Assembly (NCBI RefSeq): GCF_030159955.1
Contig: NZ_BSNK01000002.1
Coordinates: forward strand, 930,001 to 994,000
Length of the DNA stretch: 64,000 nucleotides
Origin: Algimonas ampicilliniresistens
GTDB lineage: Bacteria; Pseudomonadota; Alphaproteobacteria; Caulobacterales; Maricaulaceae
Direction of reading: 5' to 3'
The number at the start of each line of letters is the position of its first letter. The first letter of the stretch is position 1. Of the stretch, positions 31,276-39,223 are shown piece by piece. Both the position numbers and the translations under genes were made by a program. The notes under the pieces are model-generated. The model saw only the letters and a list, made by a program, of their open reading frames with translations. It made no database searches and was not told the DNA's origin.

Positions 31276-31748
31276 TGTTTAGAAGTTAGATCGAGCGCCA
31301 TGAAACGAGAATCCATCGGATTGTCGTAATAACGGTCGATATCAACAAAACCGAGCCGTTCATAAACGGAGTTGGCATGGGTCAGACCGCGGTCCGTATC
31401 GAGTAAGAGGCGGACGTAACCCTGCTCACGCGCGCCTTCAATACAGGCTTGGCAGAGCGCTTTGCCGACGCCGTGTCCACGGCCTTCTGGTGTAACCCAG
31501 AGGCGTTTGAGCTCCCCCGTACACTCATCAAATGGCTTTAGCCCGACGGCGCCGACCTGATGACCGTTGACCTCAGCTAACCACAAGGCATCGTAAGTCT
31601 GGGGGAAATCTGCAAATTCCCGCTCCGTCCCCTGAAAGGAGAGGGTCTGGCCGAGATAGGCTTCGATGAAGTGCAGATAATCAAGAAAGAGCGCGCGGAC
31701 GTAGGCGATCTGTTCCGTTGTTTCAGCGCGACGGACTTGCAGGCTCAT
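31272..31748 (-). CDS. GNAT family N-acetyltransferase
   Basis: About 158 aa from ATG 31748; a TTG at 31784 would add 12 residues. The acetyl-CoA-binding motif WVTPEGRGHGVGKALCQACIEGA (R/Q-x-x-G-x-G/A) and the later LTHANSVYERLGFVDI are standard for GNAT proteins of the MarR-associated type. It follows the PodJ-like gene closely and overlaps the stop of the convergent DUF1501 gene by 4 bp. Substrate unknown. Confidence 0.82.
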   Translation of the reverse strand: MSLQVRRAETTEQIAYVRALFLDYLHFIEAYLGQTLSFQGTEREFADFPQTYDALWLAEVNGHQVGAVGLKPFDECTGELKRLWVTPEGRGHGVGKALCQACIEGAREQGYVRLLLDTDRGLTHANSVYERLGFVDIDRYYDNPMDSRFMALDLTSKH

Positions 31749-31796
31749 AAGGTGACTATCGCCCGGCTGAGCGGGTGAGTGCAAGCGAGAAGCGGT

Positions 31797-34511
31797 TTAG
31801 GAGCCTGAGGCCTGTGCCAAGCGACTGACGAGTTCGCGGCTAACTTGACCGGTTTCGGACAGCCCATTGGCGCGCTCAAATTCGACGATTGCGGTTCGGG
31901 TTCTTGATCCCATCACGCCATCCGGGGTGCCGACGGAATAACCCATTGAGGCGAGTAGGGTTTGAGCCTCTAACACTCGGTTATTGCTGGATGAGCTGGC
32001 GCTCGTCACCCACGGAACATTCGAGAATATGCCGTTTGCGGCTTCATCAATCGGGCGCGGTGTGAACGCTTGGATGCGGTCATCAATCGCAGTGAGCCGA
32101 TCGGCATCCAGACTGGCGCGGAGCGCATCACGTCGCGACACGGCAAACTGATCGCCTTGGCTAGCCGCGATAGAATACCAAAATAGAGCTTGTTCCGGAT
32201 TTGGGGTCGAGCCGATTTCACTGCTTTCGGACAAGACGGCGAGATTGAATTGCGAGTCGACGACGCCTCTGCGCGCGGCCTGTTCAAACCAAGACTTTGC
32301 GGCGTTCATATCTAACTCAACGCCGCCGCGACCTTCTGTATAGAATAAAGCCAGATCATGCATGGCAATCCGGTTGCCGCCTCGGGCGGCCCGTTCGATC
32401 AACTGACGCGCCATGACATCGTCTTGAGGAACGCCTTCACCCGATTCATAGAGCTTGGCGAGGCGATAAAGCGCAGCAGGTTGGTTGGCGCTGGCGGCCT
32501 GACGAATGAGTGACGCGCCGTCTTCGGTCTCGCCTGCGTCAAGTTTAGCTAGACCCATCTGGAATTGAGCAATGGGATTACCCGCTTCAACGGCTGCTTC
32601 GAGCGTATCGAGCTCAGCACTATCAATGATGACGGGCTGAGTTTCGGCATAGTTGCCTATCGGCTCAGTGGACGGACCCGCAACAGCCCCCGTACCGATA
32701 TTGGCATCAAGGGTGTTCGGGGTTTGGGCCCCATTATTGAGCGGGAAAGAGTTGTTGGGTGATGTCGTTGTCACGACAGGCGGCTGACCACCCTGAGCTA
32801 AGGTTGAGTCAGGATTATCGCCTGTACTCAAAATCATCCGTCCGGCCATTAAGGCGACCACGGCAACGCCAGTCGCTAATAGAGCAACACGGACATTCCG
32901 ACTGGATAAAGACGGCATCGAGAAGCGCTGGAGCGGGCTAGTTGAGGCGACACGCACCGCCATGGGCGATTCAACCCTTGAACGCGCCATGAGGCCCGCG
33001 CGCATATTGACGTTCTCCGCATAGGCCGGATTGGAATAAACTTCTTCGGGCAGAGGGGCCGGTTGGAAATCTTCTGCGGCCGGCAAAGGCGGCAGAGATG
33101 TCGGCATTTGGAAAGGTGGCAGAGGTGGCGGACGTGTTGCGTCCCCGTGAGGTTGGACTTGGAAAGGTTGTGCGGGCGGTGCTGCCTGTGGAACCACGGG
33201 TGTTGGAACAGGCTGGTCCAGCGTTAAGGGCGCTTGGGTCTCTAACGCCGCCGCATAAGGATTGGATGGGTCTGCTGATCGGGCGGGCGCGGGCACGAGT
33301 GTCGGAGCGGCTGCGGGCGTGCGGAACGTCGTGAGGCGGTCTTTTAGCGTCTGAATCGGATTGGGCGGCAGATCGGTCTCGACCATGTCCGCAAGGGGTT
33401 CTCTTAAGTTCGTCACGGACGATGTCGATGTGTCGGGCAATGGCGGGAGTGGCGCTAGGGCCATGGGCGGGGTAGCGCCTGATCCGCGTTCAAGTTCGAT
33501 GACGCGGCGCTGTAGCCCTTCAATTTTATGATCAATGTCTTGGCTGACGCGCTCAACGACACGTTCGGCTGCGCCAGTGCCAACAGCCAAGTGTCGCGCC
33601 TCGACTTCCTTTAACCGGGCGTCGAGTTCAGCCTGTGTTTGCAGGGCCAGTTCATTGATTTTCTCCGCAACACCCTCGCTGGATGACTGACGCCGCTGTT
33701 CGAGCCTGTTATGGATTTGCTCGATCGTCGCGCCGACACGGTTGAGCGCTTCGGCGCTATCGCGTTCGACTGCGGTGACGCGCTTTTCAACATCATGCTG
33801 CGAAGTCGCAATAGCGAGTGTCAATTTTTCAGTCAGCGTGTCGAGTTCAGCTTTACGGTTGCGGCTTTCCGCCTTCATCCGGGCGTCAACCGCGCGGGCA
33901 ATGTCGGCGAGGTGTTTATTGACCTTCGTGATTGCGTCGGCTTGTTCGATTTCTGCTTTATCAAGACGCATAGAGGCGCGTCCAACGGCGGCGTCCAGAT
34001 AATCCAGCCCGCCTTCCGAGAGGGCGGATTTGAGTTCTTTACGAATAGCCTCGCGCATATCAGTTGATTGCTGGTCGAGCCGGGTTGTGAGGTCGCTGAC
34101 ATGTTGCGTCAGTCGGCCTTTCTGGGTCTCGGTCGATGTTTTGAGGCTGGCCTCCAGAGCGGACACCACAGTTTGTAGCGAGGCTAAACTGCTCTGTGTC
34201 GCTTCATCGGCGCGTTTCAATCGCGCTTCCAATCGGTCGACATCGGCCTTCAGAGATTTCGCTCGCGCGGTCTTAGCAGGAGTCGGTTTGCGGCGGCGGG
34301 TCGCAGGAGTCTGCGAGTCTGAACTTGTTTCCTGTGTCTTGGCCTTTGCGGGCTCAGACGTCTTCGCGTCGGATTGGCTGACTTCAGACTTGCTGGACTG
34401 AGTTTGCATCGGTTCGGTAGATTTTGTGGTATCAGTTTCGCGCGCAGCCGTATCCGACCCGTCTGACGGGTTGTTTGATTTAGGAGCGTCATCGGCAACC
34501 CGACTGACCAT
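31797..34511 (-). CDS. PodJ-like polar localisation protein (coiled coil, TM, Sel1 repeats, PG-binding)
   Basis: 904 aa. A disordered Ser/Thr/Lys-rich start (about 1-85) leads to a long coiled coil (about 85-345), a proline-rich linker, one membrane helix (about 540-560, VRVALLATGVAVVALMAGRMI), Sel1-type TPR repeats (about 640-800, AALYRLAKLYESGEGVPQDD) and a C-terminal peptidoglycan-binding domain (LLASMGYSVGTPDGVMGSRTRTAIVEF). This is the order seen in Caulobacter PodJ, a polarity scaffold for pili, holdfast and development. Detailed homology was not tested. A CtrA box lies upstream. Confidence 0.8.
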   Translation of the reverse strand: MVSRVADDAPKSNNPSDGSDTAARETDTTKSTEPMQTQSSKSEVSQSDAKTSEPAKAKTQETSSDSQTPATRRRKPTPAKTARAKSLKADVDRLEARLKRADEATQSSLASLQTVVSALEASLKTSTETQKGRLTQHVSDLTTRLDQQSTDMREAIRKELKSALSEGGLDYLDAAVGRASMRLDKAEIEQADAITKVNKHLADIARAVDARMKAESRNRKAELDTLTEKLTLAIATSQHDVEKRVTAVERDSAEALNRVGATIEQIHNRLEQRRQSSSEGVAEKINELALQTQAELDARLKEVEARHLAVGTGAAERVVERVSQDIDHKIEGLQRRVIELERGSGATPPMALAPLPPLPDTSTSSVTNLREPLADMVETDLPPNPIQTLKDRLTTFRTPAAAPTLVPAPARSADPSNPYAAALETQAPLTLDQPVPTPVVPQAAPPAQPFQVQPHGDATRPPPLPPFQMPTSLPPLPAAEDFQPAPLPEEVYSNPAYAENVNMRAGLMARSRVESPMAVRVASTSPLQRFSMPSLSSRNVRVALLATGVAVVALMAGRMILSTGDNPDSTLAQGGQPPVVTTTSPNNSFPLNNGAQTPNTLDANIGTGAVAGPSTEPIGNYAETQPVIIDSAELDTLEAAVEAGNPIAQFQMGLAKLDAGETEDGASLIRQAASANQPAALYRLAKLYESGEGVPQDDVMARQLIERAARGGNRIAMHDLALFYTEGRGGVELDMNAAKSWFEQAARRGVVDSQFNLAVLSESSEIGSTPNPEQALFWYSIAASQGDQFAVSRRDALRASLDADRLTAIDDRIQAFTPRPIDEAANGIFSNVPWVTSASSSSNNRVLEAQTLLASMGYSVGTPDGVMGSRTRTAIVEFERANGLSETGQVSRELVSRLAQASGS

Positions 34512-34628
34512 AGCGCTCGCGTCCTTCTCACAATCCTTGTGTCGATTGGTCCTGCCGGGATTCCCCGAATCAGTTAGGCCAAACGGGACCGGCGCCCCGA
34601 TCCAAGTCTGTCCATCGCCTCTCTATGG

Positions 34629-34643
34629 TTAAGAGGCGGTTAA
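34629..34643. promoter_or_regulatory. CtrA-type box upstream of the PodJ-like gene
   Basis: TTAA at 34629-34632 and 34640-34643 with exactly 7 bp between. It lies about 120 bp before the PodJ-like start and 90 bp before the divergent MerR gene. Confidence 0.55.
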
Positions 34644-34672
34644 ACCGTTAACGAATCAGATTTCTGTTTACC

Positions 34673-34688
34673 TTGACGTTAACGTCAA
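34673..34688. promoter_or_regulatory. 16-bp palindromic operator, probably for the MerR regulator
   Basis: TTGACGTTAACGTCAA is a perfect palindrome 31 bp before the MerR start. It resembles the LiuR-type (MerR family) sites that control branched-chain amino acid and fatty acid degradation genes. Confidence 0.6.
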
Positions 34689-34719
34689 CTTATGCCACCA
34701 AGCTAATGTGCTCGATGGT

Positions 34720-35226
34720 ATGAACATTCACAAAGGTCAGAATAAGGCCTCCAAAAGTGACGTTGCAAACGCGTGGACGATCCGCGAGTTTGCCGACATG
34801 TTTGGCGTCACAACCCGGACGGTTCGTTTCTACGAAGATAAAGGGCTGCTTAGCCCTGAACGGATTGGCCAGAGCCGAACCTTCCATCGTCAAGATCGGG
34901 CTAAGTTCGAGCGGATTTTACGTGGCAAGCGTTTAGGGTTCTCTCTGGATGACATGCGAGCTGTGTTCGACGTGCTTGAAGGGCGCATCACCGATGCGAG
35001 CGAGCTGCGTCGTCGGCGCGATAATTTCCAAGCCGTGATTGATGGGTTGGCGGATCGTCGCCGCGATGTCGAACAACTGGCCGAGGATATGGGCGAGATC
35101 GTCGCGGTTATCGATGCCCATCTCGAAGATAATTCAGACGTTACCAATCAGGACGTCTCCACATTGGCTGACCGATATCAGGCAGCTTTCAAAAACCACC
35201 TTATTGCTCAACAAGGATCAATTTAA
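34720..35226 (+). CDS. MerR family transcriptional regulator (LiuR-like)
   Basis: 168 aa from ATG 34720; GTG 34708 is an alternative. An N-terminal MerR helix-turn-helix (TIREFADMFGVTTRTVRFYEDKGLLSPERIGQSRTFH) is followed by a coiled-coil dimerisation helix. No cysteine metal site is present. Its stop overlaps the start of an acyl-CoA dehydrogenase gene (TAATG), so it is co-translated with a degradation gene. This, with the palindrome, fits a LiuR-like regulator of acyl-CoA catabolism. The ligand is unknown. Confidence 0.82.
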   Translation: MNIHKGQNKASKSDVANAWTIREFADMFGVTTRTVRFYEDKGLLSPERIGQSRTFHRQDRAKFERILRGKRLGFSLDDMRAVFDVLEGRITDASELRRRRDNFQAVIDGLADRRRDVEQLAEDMGEIVAVIDAHLEDNSDVTNQDVSTLADRYQAAFKNHLIAQQGSI

Positions 35227-37016
35227 TGCCAAGCTACAAGGCTCCCGTGCGGGACATGCAATTCCTGCTTCATGAAGTCCTCGGTTTTGAGGATCTAACG
35301 AAATATGACGCGTTCTCAGAGGTCGACGCTGATCTGGCAGATGCTATTCTCGTTGAAGCGGCCAAGTTTTCTGAAGATGTGCTCGCGCCGCTCAACGTGG
35401 TTGGTGATCATGAAGGTTGTACCCGCCATGCGGATGGCTCTGTCACCACGCCGACAGGCTTTAAAGACGCCTATAAGCAAATGTCCGAAAACGCTTGGTC
35501 GGCGCTCTCGATGGATCCGCAATATGGTGGGCAGGGTATGCCCGGGATGCTGGGCATTGCCGCGTCTGAGATGTGGACGTCATCGAACATGGCTTTTGCT
35601 ATGTATCCCGGCCTGACTGGCGGCGCGATCAAAGCGATCAGCGTGGGCGGATCGGATGAGCAAAAACAGACCTATTTGCCGAAAATGATGTCCGGCGAAT
35701 GGACGGGGACAATGAACCTGACTGAGCCGCATTGCGGCACAGATCTCGGCATGTTGAAAACCAAAGCGGTTCCGAACGCTGATGGCTCTTACAAAATCTC
35801 TGGCCAGAAGATTTTCATCTCTGCGGGTGAGCACGATATGAGCGACAATATCGTTCACCTCGTCTTGGCCCGAATCGAAGGTGCCCCCCAAGGCACAAAG
35901 GGCATCTCGCTCTTCATCGTGCCGAAATTCAAGCTCGACGAGAACGGAAACCCCGGCGAGCGCAACCCTGTGTCCTGTGGCTCCATCGAAGAAAAAATGG
36001 GTATCCACGGCAACTCAACCTGCGTCATGAATTATGACGAAGCCGAAGGCTATCTGATTGGTGAAGAGAATAAGGGTCTGCGGGTCATGTTCGTCATGAT
36101 GAACGAAGCCCGCATCGGCGTTGGCCTCCAAGGCTTGGGTCAATCCGAAGTCGCGTACCAGAACGCCGCTATTTACGCGAAAGACCGTATTCAGGGTCGC
36201 GCGTTGACCGGACCGAAGAACGAAGACAAGCCCGCTGACCCGATCATCGTCCATCCGGATGTGCGTCGTATGCTGATGGAAACCAAAGCCTTCAACGAAG
36301 CTGGCCGTGCGCTACTCTATTGGGCGGCGAAACATGAAGACATGGAAAAGCATTCCGGCGACGAAAAACTCGCGGAAAAATGCGATGATTATCTCGGCCT
36401 GCTAACCCCCGTCGTAAAAGGCTATTTGACCGATATGTCGATGAAGACGACGATTGATTGCCAACAAATTTTTGGCGGCCACGGTTTTGTGGAAGAATGG
36501 GGCATGTCCCAATTCGTTCGCGATAACCGCATCGCCCTGATCTATGAAGGGGCCAACGGCGTGCAAGCCCTTGACCTTGTCGGTCGGAAGCTCGCTCGCA
36601 ATGGCGGTCGCGCGCTGATGACGCTCAATGCTGAAATCGATCAGTTCGTCAAAGACAATAAAGACACGGATGGATTATCTGAATTTATGGATGGTCTCGC
36701 TGATGCTAAAACCAAGCTGACTGAAGCAACCATGTGGCTGATGCAGAACGGTATGAAAGACCCGAATAATGCGGGCGCTGGGTCGACCGATTATATGCAC
36801 ATGCTCGGCCTTGCGACGCTGGCCTATATGTGGGCCAAAATGGCGGTCGTGGCACAAGCCAAGATCGACGATGGATCGAATGAGGATTTCTATCCGAACA
36901 AGCTGATCACGGGCCGCTATTTCATGCTGCGCATGCTGCCGATGATGGACAGCCACTTGGCCAAAATCAAAACCGGTGCCGAGCCCTTGATGGCGCTGGA
37001 TGCAGCGGCGTTTTAA
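35226..37016 (+). CDS. Acyl-CoA dehydrogenase, large FadE-type
   Basis: 596 aa, the length of the large acyl-CoA dehydrogenases with an extended C-terminal domain. Features: N-terminal DMQFLLHEVLGF, FAD/substrate loops GTMNLTEPHCGTDLGMLKTKA and ISGQKIFISAGEHD, QIFGGHGFVEEWGMSQFVRD, and IYEGANGVQALDLVGRKLA with the likely catalytic Glu. It introduces the double bond in acyl-CoA beta-oxidation. It starts one base into the MerR stop codon, so it is probably controlled from the palindrome upstream. A terminator follows. Confidence 0.93.
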   Translation: MPSYKAPVRDMQFLLHEVLGFEDLTKYDAFSEVDADLADAILVEAAKFSEDVLAPLNVVGDHEGCTRHADGSVTTPTGFKDAYKQMSENAWSALSMDPQYGGQGMPGMLGIAASEMWTSSNMAFAMYPGLTGGAIKAISVGGSDEQKQTYLPKMMSGEWTGTMNLTEPHCGTDLGMLKTKAVPNADGSYKISGQKIFISAGEHDMSDNIVHLVLARIEGAPQGTKGISLFIVPKFKLDENGNPGERNPVSCGSIEEKMGIHGNSTCVMNYDEAEGYLIGEENKGLRVMFVMMNEARIGVGLQGLGQSEVAYQNAAIYAKDRIQGRALTGPKNEDKPADPIIVHPDVRRMLMETKAFNEAGRALLYWAAKHEDMEKHSGDEKLAEKCDDYLGLLTPVVKGYLTDMSMKTTIDCQQIFGGHGFVEEWGMSQFVRDNRIALIYEGANGVQALDLVGRKLARNGGRALMTLNAEIDQFVKDNKDTDGLSEFMDGLADAKTKLTEATMWLMQNGMKDPNNAGAGSTDYMHMLGLATLAYMWAKMAVVAQAKIDDGSNEDFYPNKLITGRYFMLRMLPMMDSHLAKIKTGAEPLMALDAAAF

Positions 37017-37041
37017 ACCGCCCATCATCCACCTGATAAGA

Positions 37042-37074
37042 TCAGCCCGCGACGTTTTTCACGCCGCGGGCTGA
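37042..37074 (+). terminator. Probable terminator between the two acyl-CoA dehydrogenase genes
   Basis: A 10-bp stem (TCAGCCCGCG/CGCGGGCTGA) with a T-rich loop followed by GTTCGTTTTCT. Confidence 0.7.
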
Positions 37075-37125
37075 GTTCGTTTTCTGCTAAGCTGATCCTA
37101 CCCAACCTATCTGAAGGACGACCCC

Positions 37126-38286
37126 ATGGCCGACGTGCTCGATTTCAAAAACCCTGATTGGTATCAGGAAGAAGACATCAACATGTTCCGCGATGCAGTT
37201 TATAAATTCTACGCCAATGAAATGGCGCCGCATTCGGAAGAGTTTCGCAAGAACAAAAAGGTTGATCGCAAGTTCTGGAATCAAGCTGGGGAGTATGGCT
37301 TGTTGAACTGCGCCATCCCTGAAGAGTATGGCGGCGGTGGCGGCGATTACCGCCATGAAATGATCATCATGGAAGAACTGGAACGCGCCGAAGTCGACGG
37401 GTTCGGCCTCTCGCTCCATAACGCGATCGTTGCGCCTTATATCCTGCATTACGGCACGGAAGAGCAGAAACAGAAATGGCTGCCGCGTATGGCGTCAGGC
37501 GAGCTAGTCGGCGCGATTTGCATGTCCGAGCCGGGCACGGGGTCCGATCTGCAAAATGTCAGAACCAACGCCAAAAAGGACGGCAACGGCTGGATCATCA
37601 ATGGCTCCAAGACTTTCATCACCAATGGCGGCACCGCCAACCTGCTGATTATCGTTGCCGATACAGGCGGCGAGGGCAAACACTCCAAATCACTGTTCGT
37701 GGTTGAGACGGATGATCTCGACGGTTTCCGCCGTGGCCGCATCCTCGACAAGGTCGGGATGGAAGCTCAGGATACGGCTGAATTGTTCTTTGATGATATG
37801 AAAGTGCCGGCCGACGCGCTTCTCGGCGAAGACACAGGGCAGGGCTTCATCCAACTGATGACGGAACTGCCGCAGGAACGGCTGAACATTGCCGTGCAAG
37901 GCGTCGCCGCTATGGAAAAGGCGCTGCGCCACACCATCGAATATGTGAAAGATCGCAAAGCGTTCGGACAACGGATTATTGATTTCCAGAACACACAATT
38001 CGAACTGGCTGAACTCAAAACCATCGTCACGGTCTGTAAAGTCTTCACCTATGACTGCGCCGAAAAACATCTGCGAGGTGAGCTTGATACGGTCACGGCG
38101 TCAATGGCGAAATATTGGGTCACGGACCGCGAATGTGAAGTTATGGATCGCTGCTTACAACTCTATGGCGGATACGGCTTTATGAATGAATATATGATCG
38201 GTCGCCAATGGCGCGCCAGCCGTGTGCAGCGCATCTATGGTGGCACGAATGAGATCATGAAACTGGTGATTGCTCGTTCATTGTAG
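37126..38286 (+). CDS. Acyl-CoA dehydrogenase, 386-aa class
   Basis: 386 aa, standard length. Motifs are ICMSEPGTGSDLQNVRT, INGSKTFITNGGTANL, and LQLYGGYGFMNEYMIGRQWRASRVQRIYGGTNEIMK. At the site where medium-chain enzymes have the catalytic Glu (YEGT) this protein has YGGT, as in long-chain and isovaleryl-type enzymes, whose base lies earlier in the chain. Substrate unknown. It lies 109 bp after the first dehydrogenase, beyond a terminator. Confidence 0.92.
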   Translation: MADVLDFKNPDWYQEEDINMFRDAVYKFYANEMAPHSEEFRKNKKVDRKFWNQAGEYGLLNCAIPEEYGGGGGDYRHEMIIMEELERAEVDGFGLSLHNAIVAPYILHYGTEEQKQKWLPRMASGELVGAICMSEPGTGSDLQNVRTNAKKDGNGWIINGSKTFITNGGTANLLIIVADTGGEGKHSKSLFVVETDDLDGFRRGRILDKVGMEAQDTAELFFDDMKVPADALLGEDTGQGFIQLMTELPQERLNIAVQGVAAMEKALRHTIEYVKDRKAFGQRIIDFQNTQFELAELKTIVTVCKVFTYDCAEKHLRGELDTVTASMAKYWVTDRECEVMDRCLQLYGGYGFMNEYMIGRQWRASRVQRIYGGTNEIMKLVIARSL

Positions 38287-38309
38287 TCCTATCGAACACA
38301 GCCAATGCA

Positions 38310-38335
38310 AAGCGCCCTTCGCGGCGCTTTTTTAT
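38310..38335 (+). terminator. Rho-independent terminator
   Basis: AAGCGCC/GGCGCTT stem with a CTTCGC loop and six T residues, 24 bp after the acyl-CoA dehydrogenase stop. Confidence 0.9.
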
Positions 38336-38439
38336 ACGCTTTGCTGTGCGCTGGCACATATTCGACAGACGCATGCTGGACGTTTAAAGGCCTATTTCGA
38401 CAAAGGGCTCTGTGCGGGCGATTTCGAAGGTTTTGTTAG

Positions 38440-38820
38440 ATGCATATTGTCAGTAAAGTTCTGATCGGCTTAGTCGCGATCATCCATAGCTACATTCTGG
38501 TCTTCGAAATGTTCTTATGGGAAAGTCGCGGGCCAAAAGTCTTCACGAGTTTTGCGCCAGATTTGTTTGCGCCCACCAAAGTGCTGGCGGCTAATCAAGG
38601 GCTTTATAATGGCTTCTTGGCGGCGGGCCTGTTTTGGGCGCTTTTCTTTATCAAGGACGTGAGTTGGAAGCGGAATGTCGCTTGCTTTTTCTTGGCCTGC
38701 GTAGCGGTTGCCGGGCTTTACGGCGCGATGACGGCGTCCATGAATATCATCTTCGTTCAAACCGTTCCGGCGGTTCTGGCTCTATTGAGCGTGACGCTTT
38801 TAAAGCCGAGACAGCCGTAA
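38440..38820 (+). CDS. DUF1304 family membrane protein
   Basis: 126 aa with four predicted helices. Signature segments are LVAIIHSYILVFEMFLWESRGPKVF, NQGLYNGFLAAGLFWALFF and VQTVPAVLALLSV. DUF1304 proteins are small integral inner-membrane proteins of unknown function. It precedes a monooxygenase-like gene by 28 bp in the same direction. Confidence 0.85.
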   Translation: MHIVSKVLIGLVAIIHSYILVFEMFLWESRGPKVFTSFAPDLFAPTKVLAANQGLYNGFLAAGLFWALFFIKDVSWKRNVACFFLACVAVAGLYGAMTASMNIIFVQTVPAVLALLSVTLLKPRQP

Positions 38821-38848
38821 TTGCGCGGCACAGGATCAAAGGTTGGAT

Positions 38849-39145
38849 ATGATCATTGTAGTCGGCTCAGCGACCGCTATTCTTGGACAAGAAGGGGCGG
38901 TCCGCGCGCTCAGCTTGGCGCATGTCCGGCGCTCGCGAACCGAACCCGGCTGTATCGCGCATGATGTCACCACGGATTGCGAAAATTCTTCCCGGTTCGT
39001 GTTTGTCGAATATTGGCGCGATGTGCCGGCGTTGATGGATCACTTTGCGCTTGACGACTCGAAAGCGTTTGTGCGGGCGCTCAGACCCTTACTATCAGAA
39101 GATCCTGACATGAAAATTTTCCATTCCGAGCCTGTCCCGATCTAG
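38849..39145 (+). CDS. Antibiotic biosynthesis monooxygenase (ABM) domain protein
   Basis: 98 aa from ATG 38849; a TTG at 38843 is an alternative. The single ABM domain shows RRSRTEPGCIAHDVTTDCENSSRFVFVEYWRDVPALMDHF, typical of small dimeric ferredoxin-like monooxygenases such as YgiN (quinol oxidation) and HmoA. No haem ligand is certain. Probably co-transcribed with the DUF1304 gene. Confidence 0.8.
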   Translation: MIIVVGSATAILGQEGAVRALSLAHVRRSRTEPGCIAHDVTTDCENSSRFVFVEYWRDVPALMDHFALDDSKAFVRALRPLLSEDPDMKIFHSEPVPI

Positions 39146-39223
39146 AGGCGTGGTGAGGGCTTCTCAGCCAGAATGACCGTCATGGAGCCACAGTCCGGAT
39201 CGCGGGTCACGTAAACCAGACTG

